Assembly: GCA_013398615.1 (NCBI GenBank)
Contig: VZSR01003806.1
Span: 16,472,971 to 16,536,970 of the forward strand
Reading direction: 5' to 3'
Source: Brachypodius melanocephalos
Lineage: Eukaryota > Chordata > Aves > Passeriformes > Pycnonotidae
DNA length: 64,000 nt
The position numbers and the translations under genes are program-made. Positions 22,451-35,357 of this stretch are shown in pieces (position 1 is the first letter of the stretch; each line of letters begins with the position of its first letter). The notes below the pieces were generated by a model. It did not search any database. It was not told the DNA's origin and worked only from the letters and a program-made list of their open reading frames with translations.

Positions 22451-24090
22451 AGCCAGCGCTTCTCCAAGGATGTTCTGGAGTCAGGGTTGGCATGGCTTTC
22501 TGCTGGTGATTGACCTTTGGGGAAAATCAGATTCTGGCCAGTGTCAATCTGCAATGAGAGAAAACAAGCAAAGATTTCCTAGTCTCAGTATTTTACATTT
22601 GTGACTAATATTAGTTTAAAATGGGGTGGCTGTGATAAATGCTACCAGTAGCCCCTGGCACACCAGCAAGTCCAGCTGTCCAGTGTGTATTTGAATGTCT
22701 ACAAGCATTATAGCCCCATTATACCCCCAAAATCCATTATTCATGTGCTTTGCCCTTCCTTGGGAACCCATCTCCAGGAGGATAAAGTGAGCTCTCCGTT
22801 AGACACCCCTGAGGCCAGGCAGCTCTGACAAACACGTTGTGTTGTTGGCTGAGCACTTAGCAGAGGCTGTGTACCTAACCCTTCCTCTTTGCTTTGGCTC
22901 TCTGGCAAAGTACAAGTCAAACTCCCTTCACCACCTGATCATTTCAAAGAACATTTTGTAATACAGATACCACACAGCTGAATGCAGCCACTTCTATCTA
23001 GGGCAGACTGATCTTGAAGGGATTTAATGTTCAGATGGAGGGAACATGACCTTCCATTTTTAAGTTTCCATTTAAACACTGCTTATAATTAACTGCATGA
23101 ATAGGGCTTCATGTACTTTGAAAGGCTGAGGTTATGCTTGTGTTGCAGAGCCAGGGGAGACAAGCTTGTTGTCCTGATATACTTAGACCATCAAACTGCT
23201 TTTCAAGGAAGACCTGAAAAATAGTTTTAACTAGTAATGCTGTAATGCTTTGATATCTGCAGTGGGATGATCAGTTGACTGACCTGGCTCAATTTTTAAC
23301 GTAGTCCATCAGATTCAGTGTGTTTGTGGTTCTCATTTGCTTTGATCCTTATAGCCAGAGATGGCTGAGCAATTGCCAGAGGAGGGTGCCACCAAATAAA
23401 AATTCCCAACGAGTTTCTCTTTCCAGATTCTTTTACACCAAGCTTTTAGAAATTATGAATAGGCAAGGAAAGCTGGAAGCCAATGGAACATCAGTCCCAA
23501 TATTGGTTGATTCAGACATATTCACTTTGACAGCCTCCTCTGGATTCATAGATAAATTTCCATGCATCTTTTAGTGACACATTTCTCCCAAAGATCAGCT
23601 TTAATTTCTGGGAAACAAAGCAGCAGCAGTGCAGCTTTCCGTGCTAGGCACATTTGAAGTACAAGGATCTGATTGCTCCTCTGCCTCCTGGGCCAGGAGG
23701 AGGAGATAATTCCAACAATAGTTGCAATTGAACAGCTCAATTACAGTAGCAGCAATTTTCCAACCTGATTACTTGTGTCAGGTGATAATCTGTGAGCCCT
23801 CATGCACAGTGTCACTTGGAAGCAGCCCTTCCTGCAAGACTGGTCTGTCACAGCAGGAATGTGATGCTTTGCTTCAGTATTTTTTAGCGCCATGAAGTCA
23901 CTCTTTAAATATTAGCAGAATGTGTATGCATTGTTAGAGTCTGGCCTCAAAAACTGGCTCCAGTGAGCTTCATAACAGAGTCTGCATTGAAATTACCAGA
24001 CAACACCATTTTGTCTGGATCAGGTGTTAGAGCAGGTGGAAGAGTTCTGAAGTAAGCAAGACTGGTAAAAAATACTGACTTTGCTGGGTC
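22451..24090. other. Unassigned DNA
   Basis: Unique-looking sequence without a supportable gene. Frames up to 84 codons lack domains. Confidence 0.45.
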
Positions 24091-24137
24091 GTTTGTTTTT
24101 TTGTTTTTTTTTTTTTTTTGTTTGTTTGTTTTTTTCT
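24091..24137. repeat. T-rich simple repeat with GTTT units
   Basis: Low-complexity tract of T runs interrupted by single G, including about 16 consecutive T and a few GTTT units. Confidence 0.9.
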
Positions 24138-26504
24138 TTCATAAAATCTAGTGAAATTTCATTTAAAAACTCAGAGAAAAAACAGGAGAAATTGTTGAAA
24201 GAGTAGTTCTGCGTTTTCAGGATTACTTAAAAATATTTTTACAATCTACTTCAGAGTCATTCTCTAAAGGTTGAGAAAATATTTCATTTGTCATGAAGAA
24301 TATCTTTCTGTTCTTTTAGTTTAACATTTTAGGGGGATTTTATCTAGTTAAATAGTTGTTATCTAAGATTCAGTGCAATGTAGTGGAAAAAGAATTAACT
24401 GAAGAAGAAAAAGAATTTGACTTTCTACTCAGGTATTCAGTTGTATGTCCAACAAATGCTTTAATTTGTGGGATTTGATTTTGGGGAGGCCCAATCTGGC
24501 AGACTGTCTGAATTTGAGGGTACATACACAGGCAAAGAGATTCCTTGCCCTTGCAGGAGACTGTGGCAAAGATATTCACTTCAAGCAGCCACCCTGCCAA
24601 AGCCGACACAAATTGCAGGAGCCATTCAGTAATCTTTCATTCCGTTCCTCAGCAGAGGAAAATACCCTTTTAGCTTCATTTTGGAGAGGAGCCATTTCAA
24701 GGCTTTTCAGCACTGCAGGCAGGAATGAGATAAACTGCCTTAGGATGATATCCAAAAGATGACAAAACTCACTTTTGCTGTGGCAGCAGACTTGGTTCAG
24801 GAAGAAAGGAAGGACTTGCTGCAAGTTTGGGGAAAGGACAAGAGCACAGAGCCGAGTGACATCAGCAAGCTCAGTGTGGATTTAGGGTGCTGCAGAGGTT
24901 TAGTGGGATCTGAGGCAGTTTGGGTGGGGAGCAGAGCCTTCCCTTTCTTTGGGCAGCTGCCAAGGGGGCAGCAAAGCATCGCCTGCACTGCCGGGAGAGC
25001 AGCCAGTCCTTCCGCCCTGCTGCTCCTGCTGCTAGCATTGATCTATTGATCTGTGCTCCTCGGAGTCCTTCACACTGTCCTAGTGCCTTTCACGTGGCTT
25101 ATGAGTGGCAGGATGCTCACTCCCAGGAGGTCACGGGTGAGAACTGCTGCAGGTGAGCAGAACTGTGGAATGTCACAGCCCCAGAACCTAAAACTTAACA
25201 ATTCTCCATCCCTGTTGCATGTCCCAACACAGCCACCCTTACACTTGACCTACGACTTTTCCATGGGGCAAGGAGACTCCTGGTGTGGGTGAAGAAGCAC
25301 CAAAGGGCTGGTATTTGTGACTCCATCATTGTTTCATGATCTGGGGACCTTTCCTTGGCTGCACTGTCACCCTTGGCTGTGGTCCCTGTTCTGGCACTAG
25401 AGTTTTATTTAATGACACTGGTACTCCTGACTGTTTTGTTATATATATTCCAATTCCCAGTTATTGGTTTCTGCTGACCTGATTGGATATTTTTGCACTA
25501 AATTCAGTGTGCACAGTATATAACATATAAGCCATGCAAACTGCATAAGACCTTTTAAGAGGGGCCAACTGTTTTTTGAAAGAAAATGCAAGAGAGAGAA
25601 TAATAGAATTGGCCAGGTGTAAAATTCAGAGCAATTTAATATCTGGCATAACAGAAGTTCATTCAATCTAAAAAGAAGTTGGAGAAGGACTGAGAGCATG
25701 TGCCAGTTGGTAACTCCAGCTCTTTCCTCTCATTAAACCACACTGCTGAGCAGTGATGCCAAGAAACTGCACATCAAGAGGATGACGGAACTTAGCAAAC
25801 ATATTTCTGGGAAGATGAAAAACAATCAGCATCACTTGAAACCAGCATCACCAGAAAATGGAAACAACCCCCTATGATTCTCTGAGGAATCAGAGGAGGC
25901 TGGAGAACAACTGTATCTCTCTTGAAACAAAGAAATTTAATTTATAAAACAAATGTTTCCTCCTGGAGTTCAAATGTTATCAGCATCCAGCAAGGTAATT
26001 TGTTCCTTTGGTATCTAACGCATTGACTGTTGCAGGAAAACCCCTTTGCTAGGAAGGTTTGCCAATTCCAGTTCTTCCCCTGTGTTACCACCTGGCATTA
26101 GCACTGCTAATTCTACAATTTCCTGCATCCCCGTCATCTACAACTGGCTCCTGTGAGAGCTGTGAATGAGAGGTTCTTCCTGCCACAGTCTTTGGGTGGT
26201 GGAGAAGCTCAGAGTGTATGCAGTGATTTAAATCCTCAGGGATCCAGGCACAGGGAGGAGGCTTCTGAGTTTTATTTCTCCCTGAACATCCCATGGGCTG
26301 CTTGTGCTGTGGGAGGAGGCTGGAGGAAAGGCTGCAGAAAGGTTTTTTAATAGCCACCAGGGAACTGGGAGGGACAGAGGCTGGGACAGGTACTCTGGTG
26401 AAGGAACTGAGGCTTTCTGCAGCCTGGTAATTCCATGGCTCTGGAGCAGTCAAGGGGAGCAGGAGAGCTGTGATGGATGTGCAGCTTTGCGGATGGCTGC
26501 CCAG
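24138..26504. other. Unassigned DNA
   Basis: Mixed AT-rich and GC-richer unique sequence. Frames of up to 122 codons (26085-26453, minus) show no recognisable domain. Confidence 0.45.
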
Positions 26505-27161
26505 TCAAGCCGTGTTTATCCATCCTGTACCTGAGCATCCAGGACAAATTTTTCCACACACACTCAAATGTTGACTGAATCTCCCTGCCGAGCCAGGTAA
26601 TGTGACACGCAGAGGACCACTTTGCACTTTGCACCACTTTGCTTCGGGTTTCCCAACTCTCTTATTTGCCACATGCTGCCTGGTCCCCTGCCCTGCAAGT
26701 ATCTGTAACACAATATGAGAGAAGAAACCACACATCTCCTCCAAAACAAAAGCCTTATGGCCATGGAAATGAGGCTGTTGTGCTGGCAGAGCTGAACACT
26801 TGCCTTGTTTTTGGCAGTTATCATATAGAGGAGATCTTAGAAGGTGGAGAAGCAATAAAGTTGGCTCCCAGGTGTTTATGGGGATACTTAGCATGACAGA
26901 CCAAGCTGAAGGTGTCTGAAAACTTAACATGCTGCTGACATCAAGAGCAGCCCTGATGCACTTGGGCTGCATTAAATGAAAGAGCCCTGGCAGGTCTGGC
27001 ATAAACTGTCCATGCCTGAATTTTGATTTGTAAGAGAGCAGGAACTGAAAGAGAATCTCAAAAAGGAAATATTGACACATGACAGAGATGTTTCTCAAAC
27101 TGTGGGTCTCCATCTCTGAGGCTGGTGTTAAAGTGGGACAGAAGGCATTAAGAGAGATCAT
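26505..27161 (-). other. 218-codon open frame of unknown significance
   Basis: Longest ATG-initiated frame outside recognised repeats: start ATG at 27161-27159, stop TGA at 26507-26505. The predicted protein has no signal peptide, domain or motif that I recognise, and mixes hydrophobic stretches with Cys- and Gly-containing tail sequence. The start context is weak (T at -3). In 64 kb of six-frame sequence one chance frame of this length is not surprising. It could also be a decayed retrocopy. I would not annotate it as a gene without transcript or conservation support. Confidence 0.1.
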
Positions 27162-28596
27162 TCACATAAATCCTGAGAGTGCTCAGGGAACAGGACAGCA
27201 ACTCTCTCTGGGCCAGGGAGTGAGGATGGCTGCAGCTCATGGAGAGTGGAGAAATGTCTCTCTCTCTCTGTGGAGAGTGAGAAATGGACTTCAGACCTGA
27301 TTCTGGAGGGGATTTAGCTCTGGAGGCAGAAGGGGGTTTAATAAACCTGTTTCCTATGGGAAACAAAAGTAGAGTTGTTTGGAAGGTGGCAGAAATTGAG
27401 ACAGGATAACAAGGATCCAACTGAATTTTCTGCTCTGTGAACAATCAGGAAAAGAGACTGTGCAGAAATAATCAGAGATGTTTAACTAGCTCTGACTATC
27501 CAGACCTAAAGATTGGCCAGCTAACTGCAGAATCTTCCAACTAATGAATTTGGAAGTTGCCTTAGGAAACTGTCTCAATAACTTTCCCTTGTAATAGAAA
27601 TACATTTTCTTAACCATTATGGCCCAGTATTATTTTTTTTGTGTTACATTAATGCTGTGGAGCTCCAGGCATGCAATAAAGTTTATCTGTGTTAGTGCCC
27701 CACGAGTCTGTATGTCTGCAGACTGTAAAATAGAAGACAAGCCAGCATGTGAAATACTGGGCTGAAGATATCACAGGATATCCCTGGATATCCAGAATAT
27801 TCTGAGTACCACAGAATAACCAAAGAGCATGCCAGGAAAGATACTAAAAATAAATATAACAAGGAGAAACATAGTAAAAAGAGTTCAGGGAAAAAGAAAA
27901 TGAACAAATTTCACAGAAAAGGGGAGAAAAAAATAGGAATGGTTGGAAGATGGGAAAAATGAGATGTGAAATTTTTTTAAAAAATCTGGTTTTAATCTGA
28001 GTTCTATGCCGCATGAAGACTGAGGAGCAATTGCCTGCTGCACCATTGGCAGATATGCAAAAGGAACAACAAGGGCAGCTCCTCTGTTCTTCTCTTACTC
28101 CTCTAATGAAGAGAGACTCTGCCTGCTGGAGGCCAACAGGAGCTCGTGGGTCAGTTTATTTTGCTGCTCACTTTCAGTCTGGCTTCTGAAAATTTTCCAG
28201 GAGAACTTTATTCTTGCTCTCTCTAAAGCTTTTTCTACTTTGCGTTCTCCAATGCATTTCCGAAATTCTGATTATTTTTTTTAATTAAACCCTTTTGGTT
28301 TTATTTTTAGACCTTATATCCTCCCTTATTTCTTAGTAATAGCTAGAAAATAATACTTCGAGAATTGTGATATGGAAGGGGAAGGGGGAGAGCTTCCCTG
28401 CTCTGAATCTGCTGACTTAATTCTATACAAGCTCTAGCTAAGGGGAAAGATATTTCTGAGCTCCCTTAGAAAATGTAATTATAGATTTAATTCTATAGTA
28501 GATGTTTTTTGTAGTGCTGAGGGAGTTGGCCAGCTTTATTCTGAGGCCACTTTATATCACCTTAAAAGATTGTGCTCATAATCCCTGTGGATTGAT
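27162..28596. other. Unassigned AT-rich DNA
   Basis: Unique-looking, AT-rich. A purine-rich, A-rich zone spans about 27820-27985. No gene or repeat family recognised. Confidence 0.45.
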
Positions 28597-28632
28597 TAAA
28601 ATAAAATAAAATAAAATAAAATAAAATAAAAT
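28597..28632. repeat. (TAAAA)7 pentanucleotide microsatellite
   Basis: Seven perfect TAAAA units plus one partial base. The next recognised feature, starting about 45 bases later, is a CR1 fragment. Confidence 0.97.
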
Positions 28633-28675
28633 TATAATAATTTCTCCCATCTGAAAAAAGTCAAGGAGGAACTGA

Positions 28676-29630
28676 CTATCAGTTCTTGCCGGGGAGATTG
28701 CTGGAGGAATTCTCCAAGAAAGCTGTTTCTATGTGCATGAAGGACACGAAGGTGACTGAGACAGCTCAATTGGATTTACCAGGGTTAAGTCTTGCTGTAC
28801 TGACCCAATTGCTTTCTGTGAGGAGAAGATGGGCTCCGAGAATGACAGGACAGAAATGGTTGTTTTCCCCCTTGTCTTTAACAAATCCTTTCACAGACTC
28901 CCACAGTGTCCTTGCAGCCAGAGCAAGGGAGTGTGGCTGGATGGTTGAACAGAAAAATTACAGATAAACTGGATCCATTTGGCAAATTTGTGGATTACAG
29001 CAAATTGCAAAAAAATTGGGAGAATAATTGATTACATGTAGGACATGGTTGCTACTCCAACACTGGCTGGAAAGAAGCTTTGCAAGAAAGGTCCTGGGGA
29101 AAGCAAACAGGACAGAATTCAGCAGTGTGCTGTTGTAGTGATCTGGAGCACCCAGCTTATAGGGAGAGGCTGAAGGTGTTTGGTTTATTCAGCCAGGAAA
29201 CAGAAGGTAATAGGGGGATTCACTGAAGTCTCCCATGTCCTAATGAGTGACTGACAGGAGAAACAGGCTCTTTGCAGAGATACACAGTGAAAATGGACAG
29301 CAGGAAGAAGTTCCAATGTAGTTTTTTCAATATGTTCTTCATAATGAAAATGTTAAATACTGAAACAGCTTGACAAGAAATGGCCTCAAGTTGTGCTAGG
29401 GGAGGTTTAAATTGGATAGCAGGAATAATTTCTTCACTGAAATTGTTCAGACATTGGAATAGCCTGCCCAGGGAATGGTGGAATCACCAGCCCTGGAGGT
29501 GTTCAGAAAGTGTGTGAATCTATCACTTGGGCATAGGGTTTAGTGATGAACACGGTGGTGCTGAGTTAACACTTGGACTTGATCTTAGAGGTCTTTTCTA
29601 ACCTTAACAACTTTATGATTCTGTGATGAT
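28676..29630 (+). mobile_element. Long decayed CR1 LINE with ORF2 remnant and 3' end
   Basis: Nearly 1 kb of plus-strand CR1. The first 250 bases match the ORF2 region that contains AAGGTGACTGAGACAGC, TTAAGTCTTGCTGTACTGAC and TTTCACAGACTCCCACAGTG. Next come GCAAACAGGACAGAATTCAG, AGGGAGAGGCTGAAGGTG, the 3' UTR with ATGGCCTCAAGTTGTGCTAG and ATAGCCTGCCCAGGGAATGG, and finally TTATGATTCTGTGATG, the CR1 tail. Internal deletions and stops make it non-coding. It is one of the two longest CR1 copies here, with a preserved 3' tail. Confidence 0.88.
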
Positions 29631-29654
29631 AAGGTGGAAGATTTTCAAGATCTG

Positions 29655-29770
29655 AATAAGCTTGAGCAATCTGACTTTATTTTGAAGATAGCTCTTTGAG
29701 AAGGAGTTTGGACTAGACCTCCAGATATCCCTTCAGATCCATTAGCTTTTCTTATGATTCCATTGTATGA
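29655..29770 (+). mobile_element. Second CR1 3'-tail fragment
   Basis: Plus-strand CR1 end: GCTTGAGCAATCTGACTT, AAGGAGTTTGGACTAGACC, TCCAGATATCCCTTCAGATC and then ATGATTCCATTGTATGA as the decayed tail. It begins only about 25 bases after the tail of the preceding CR1, so it is a separate copy rather than its continuation. Confidence 0.78.
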
Positions 29771-29908
29771 AGGACTTTTGTGGCATACTGACTACAAAAT
29801 AAAACTCTGCCAGCATTACTGAACACAGCCTCTAGAAAGAGATCAGAAAATGGAGTGTTCTTGGTTAGCATTTGCCATATCTGTGTGGTCAACACATCTT
29901 GGGGAACA
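29771..29908. other. Short unique spacer between tail-to-tail CR1 copies
   Basis: About 140 bases of AT-rich sequence with no feature seen. Confidence 0.6.
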
Positions 29909-30870
29909 AATCATAGAAACCTTGGCTGGAACAGACCTCCAGAGTGACTTAATCCAACATCCAACCTCAAGCAGAGCTTGACACCAAATCATGTCAACCA
30001 TACATTCCTTGGTTGGATTTTGAGAACCTCAGAAACTGAAAATTCAACAGATTCTCTCAGCAAGCTATTCCAGGCCTGCACCCCCCACCTAGTGAAAATG
30101 GGTTTCCTACTAGCCTACCTCAACCACTTCATGGCTGTTGCTGAATGTTTTACCACCAGTCACTATTACTGAGCTGAATTTGGCTCCATCCCCTTTAAAA
30201 TCCTTCAAGTGGTCTGCAATTAGGTTCTTCTTTGGATTCCTTTTTCCAGATTAAACAAACTCAATTCCCCCATCTTCTTCTTGACAGTAGTATCCTCTAA
30301 GTCCCTGACAACTTTGTTAGCACTCTGCAAGTGTTTTTCCAATCATCTCTTGAATAGGAGACCTAAAGCAAATTACATCATTGCAGGTGTGAATTTTCTA
30401 TAAACAAGCAATAGAAGTTCACTGCTGTTGTAGCCAATTATGTAGTTTGAAAGACCCATGTGCAGAATTTTGTGTTGTTTCATTTCTGAACATCCTGAGA
30501 TTTCTGTTGTTCCCAGGCTCAAGTTTATCGAGTTCCTTGTAACTTGAAGTTTTACTGTCATTTGACATATTTCCACACACTGCATCTTCACCTGCAAATT
30601 TGCTGAAGATGCATTCTGTCTGATCATTCAGGCCAGTGATAAAGATGTGGAATAATATTGTCCCAGAATCACTCCCTATTGTACTCCACTTAGCAGTTGC
30701 CAGCTGGATGCTGAACTATTCATTACTGCCCTTTAAGCCTGGTAATCCAACTAATATCCAGCCCATTTAAGCCCATTCATCCAGGCTGTATTTTTCTCAA
30801 TCACAGAAAATGCTTTGCAATCACATGTCAAAAGCTTTACTCAAGATATTTTACCACCACTGCTTTTCAC
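29909..30870 (-). mobile_element. Long decayed CR1 LINE
   Basis: Minus-strand CR1 of an older-looking subtype. It opens with TCATAGAAACCTTGGCTGG (tail side), then GACCTCCAGAGTGACTTAAT and AGCTATTCCAGGCCTGCACC. It continues into the ORF2 end, with CACCTGCAAATTTGCTGAAG, CCAGTGATAAAGATGTGG, CCAGAATCACTCCCTATTG and AAATGCTTTGCAATCAC. The copy is highly diverged, with no usable frame. It is tail-to-tail with the two plus-strand copies on its left. Confidence 0.82.
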
Positions 30871-33800
30871 TAGAGCACTCATTCAGGGGGATGGGATTCA
30901 GCTGTAAGCAGTGGCTGGATGGGGCTTGGATAATGCAGAATAAATTACTGATATCAGCCATCAGGATGGAGGTTTCCAAAGGGCAGTTAAGGTCTCACTC
31001 CACAATCACATAGGATGTATTCCCAGACAATGTGACACAAGCTGCCTCAGCCTGGGAGGTGGATTCAGTGCATGAGCTTTTCCTCAGCCTTGGCTGAGCT
31101 GCCTGGCTCCAAACCAAGTCTGGGACTCTTGGGATCAGGGTGCAGTCAGAAATACACATCCCATTCCCTGACTGCAGATTTGCCATGCACTCCCTGTCAG
31201 TTCTGGGGATGGGCTGTGGTATCTCATCTGTGGCTTAGCACACTTGCCATTAGCTGTTCAAAAATCAGGTTGAACGTGTTGTTTTGGCCATATTTTATAG
31301 AATAGACCTACTACTGCACAGCATTGCCCCTTCTTCCTTTGCAACCACCACTTATAATTGAGGACAAGGGAGAGGTTTCCTGTTAAATCAGGTGTGTCTG
31401 TGTTATTTTTCATGAGGAGTCAGGTCCCTCAGCTGGCCCAGTGCTGTGCCAAGCACCCCTCACACTCTCTGCAGTACCCTCTGACAAGCCCCTTCCTACC
31501 ACTGGGGCCACAGCTGAAGATGTTCATCTCACAGACAAGTTCACCCACCTACTTATGAAGAAGACTCTTCTTCCTTTGGGTGAAGGGTAAATGATGTGTC
31601 CTGAGCTGCTGGATCTACAAAATTGAAACTGGCTGAAGTTGGATGATGCTCATTTCAAAGCAAGAGTCCTTCAAATTAATGTAATGTCACAAAAGAGTGC
31701 AACACCAATCCTACTTCTGCACTTGTACAGAGAAAGCACAGCAAGGTCACTGCTTCTCAGCCCTCTTAATTAAAAAACCGACCTCATGATAGGCAATTGT
31801 CTCTCAGGCCCAAGGATTTGCTTATCTCTTGCAAGCTCAGTAGCCAAAACTGAGTTTATCCACGAGTGGGATGAGAAGAACTGAAGAGCAAGAATCCCCA
31901 CCACTGGTAAGCCTTGTACTAAACCTCACAGAAGTAAAAAGACGTCTGCAAGATGATTTTTAACACAGTGCAGGAAGCACAACAGCGTGTGGCATCTTAA
32001 CAGCACCACAGCAGCCCATCATGAGTCACCTGAGTTCCAAGTGAGGCCAGAGACTCCTGTCAGCTTTTCAATTTGCTAATGCTTGCAGAAATATTAAGTT
32101 AGCAGCAGGTAGAGTCAGCTGAGCCCAGAAACTAATAAACTTGCCCAAACAAGTGGAGGTCTCTGTGTGTTTTATTGCCAGCTGCACGGTGCTTCAGCTA
32201 TGTGAAACATAACACAGTCCACTGGGATCCATGAAACTGTGTTAGCACATCAGTAACATACTTGAGGATACACTTGTATCCTCTCTTGTGTACACTTTTA
32301 CACTTGTAAATAGTTCCCGTGGTACTACAACTGCTTGCCTGGCCTGCCAAAAGATACACATCAGTACTGCAGAAAAAATCTGATCACAGTAAAGAAGTCT
32401 GAGAAAAGCAAGTTAAAACTTTCTACAACCCCTGCTTCTAATTTAGCTGCCATCCTTCAGTCAATACTGACTCTCTTTGGGTTGCTAATGACATTGTCTT
32501 TTCACTTGTCTCTATGTACAGAGAATGTTAATAGAGAGATCACTATCTGTATTTATTTCTACAATAATAGATATTCAAATTCGTTATGTACTTGCATACC
32601 AAAGTTATGACGGTGTGCAGCTACTTCTATCTCTCTCAACATGGCAAAGAGGGCTGTTTAATGAGGTTATATGGCAGAGAAGGAGCAAAGAAAATGTGAT
32701 AAAATTATATGGGGATTGGACCAATTAATCCATAGCTCTCACTAATGTGATTTGCATGGGCAGGGAATATATGGTTTTCCCTCTAATATTTTCCTGAGAC
32801 ACCTAGGATCATTTATATCCTGCTTTTCTATTCAAAACAAAGGGAATAACTGCACGTTTTCAAGGAGAAAGCTTAACACATAAGTCTCCTTTGCAATTTC
32901 TTCCTGTGAACCAAATGTAAAATGGCTGCCAGATGCTCTGGTTATGGCTGTTAGAGATTTATGGCTTCAGCCTACAGGCAGTGAATAGAATAAGCAGCTA
33001 AATTTGAAGACAATTTTATCAGTATAAACACAGAGACATGAAAAAAGGGAGACTTATTATATGCAAGGAATAAACTTCAAGGGGAAAAGACCACTGGGAA
33101 CTCAAGCAGGAAACTATGAGAGCAAATGGCCTCTTTCAACATCTTTTAAGTACAACAATCAAAATTGTAGTATTAAAATTCAAAGCCAGGGGTACAGTTT
33201 AAGGTGATGTGGCTGTCATCCTTTATGGGAGAGCTTGCACATCCCACTTGGCAAACAGCCTGGACAATCATCCCTGTTTGCCTCGAGTGCCAGAGCACAC
33301 AGGGACCGCAGATAAAACACACAAACTAGAGGTCAGTGTGCCCCAAATTCATCATATTAAGAAGGAAGATGACCATCAGCCGTATGAAACAGTAACTGGT
33401 GAGTTTATAAAAGGACTTCTGAAGTGAACAATCATCCCAAATAGAACTAAAGGAGTGGCATGAAAATTTTGTATTGTAGTAGAGAGGTCTTGAAGGGAGA
33501 GGAGTAGCAGAGTGGGTCTGGTTTGGGTCTTCCAGAAGTTACCCTGTGGCATCACCAGCCTGCCCAGGCTGGGCCAAGCCTGGGATGCTGCAGGGATCTG
33601 GCACAGTCAGAAATCTGTAGGAGTTAACATCTGCAAGTATCCAGTCCTGTGATCATCTGTCACACAACTGGTCCTGACTCTGAGCAGACAGTTCACCATT
33701 TGTTGGTTAATCGTGTGTTGATAAAAAATGAATAAACTGCTTCTATTCTGACTTAGCTTAAATACCTACATAGGTTTTCCCCCTGCACCATCCTCTCTCA

Positions 33801-34429
33801 TAATGTGTGACTTCTGTCATCTTAGAGTACCTTCATACAAGGCCAAGTCGTCTATCTCCCACCAAGTTTTAGTTTCTGTGTTTTGGCAAATAAATAATGC
33901 ATAGACTACACATTTCTGGAGCTAAATTGGCCTCCTGTTGAGAAAACTATTTGCCTATAGCATGTGCTTACAGACTAATTTTGTTATGTTTTCCACAAAC
34001 TCTTCTTTTTGCAAGCTATACTCCTCTTTCCCAAAACCAAAGTCACAAGGGCTCCAAGAAGGATGATCTCTCAGGAAAAAAACCCACAAAAGCAGCCAAG
34101 CCTCTTGTCAACATTGTCTCACAAAACTCTTTGATTTCCTATTCTTTCTCCTCCTGAGATATATTATTTCAACTTATATTTAAGTGTAGCACTGGTGAAA
34201 ATCTCTCATACTTCTGCATTGAATTTTATCCCTTCAAGGTTCTGTTCCGTGGAAAACAATTGTTTTTAGGAGTGGAGATCTTTGGTTTTTCAGAATTTAC
34301 ATTTGATGACCTTGGCAAGCTGGAACAGAGCAATGTTAAAACCAATGCACCACAGCAAGAAATATTGTATTGTAATTTTAGCAAAGCAGTGGCACTGATT
34401 TACACTTTTAATTGAATGTCACAAATAGA
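30871..34429. other. Unassigned DNA
   Basis: About 3.5 kb of unique-looking sequence. A frame at 33209-33427 looks somewhat protein-like and contains GTGAGT (33399-33404), a donor-like hexamer, but there is no credible acceptor upstream. I recognise no repeat or gene. Confidence 0.45.
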
Positions 34430-34690
34430 CCTGCACTGATGAAAAAATATGGCCAACAGAAGCTCTTGTTTTATTTGCTTTCCTCTTTTAATTATGACTT
34501 TATCTCCCTATATGTAGACACAGTTGTTAATTTCCTGAACCATTGTCACTCAGAAACATTTAGGACAAGCTGTCTCCTCTGATCACACATTAGCAGGTAT
34601 GATTCTTCCCTGATTAGCCTTCTGGTCTGTGCATAATTAAAACTGGAAGTATTAACAAAGCCAGATTGAGAATTATGATTGATTATATTT
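34430..34690. promoter_or_regulatory. Candidate conserved non-coding element
   Basis: Non-repetitive AT-rich block dense in homeodomain-type cores: TTTAATTATGAC (about 34486), GCATAATTAAAACTGG (about 34630), GTATTAACAAAGCC and GAATTATGATTGATTA (34670-34685). ACAAAG is a Sox/TCF core. There are no open frames of note. Enhancer function and conservation are inferred from texture only. Confidence 0.25.
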
Positions 34691-35107
34691 TTCCCTAGAA
34701 AAACCATTTGGGAGAAATCATCCCATATTTTTGTGTTCTTCTCATAAATTTTAGTTTTCTAGTCTTTGTCTGTAACTGTCATATTCTCATTCCACCAGTT
34801 TTTCAATAAAAATTATAAATATGGCAATTGTGGGTGATAGTTGCTGTGAATAAATCAAAGTTAGGAAAGCAAACAACTTGGATTCTAAAATTTTTGAGAT
34901 GTTCTCACTATGATAAACAATTGTGTGTTCTTGGGCTGTTTTTCCCTATAAAACATTTGCTACATAGCTGAGGCTCCTGAAAGCTGACTTGGAGAAAGCA
35001 CAAAGTCAAACTATCCGAAATCAAGGCGTGTCCTTGGCTGCTCTGTTACAGTGGTTGACTTTAAGGCCAGATTGGATTATCTTTCCTAGGATACAGAAAT
35101 TGCCTTT
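34691..35107. other. Unassigned AT-rich DNA
   Basis: No feature recognised. Confidence 0.5.
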
Positions 35108-35357
35108 CGTTTCCCCAGGGGAGGTTTGCATTAGATAACAGGACAAAAAATCTTCATGGGAAGAGTTGACAAACACTGGAACAGACTGCCCAGGGGAGTG
35201 ATGGAGTCACCACCCCCAGAAGTGTTCAGAAAACATGGAAATGGTGCTTGAGGGCGTGGTTCAGTGGTGAATATGTTGGTGGTGTTAGATTCACAGTTGG
35301 ATTTGATCATCTTAAAGGTCTTTTGCAGCATTAATGATTCTATGTTTCCGTGATAAT
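35108..35357 (+). mobile_element. CR1 LINE 3'-UTR fragment with tail
   Basis: Plus-strand CR1 3' UTR: CCCCAGGGGAGGTTTGCATT, AACACTGGAACAGACTGCCC, GGGGAGTGATGGAGTCACCA, GTGTTCAGAAAACATGG, GATCATCTTAAAGGTC and TTAATGATTCTATGTTTCCG as the tail. Only the last 250 bases are kept. Confidence 0.9.

Noticed and set aside
26639..26896. Plus-strand 85-codon frame opposite the 218-codon frame
   Set aside because: It is a shadow of the opposite strand, without motif or start context.
33320..33405. Possible internal exon ending at a GTGAGT donor
   Set aside because: There is no pyrimidine tract or credible acceptor upstream, and the peptide is not recognised.
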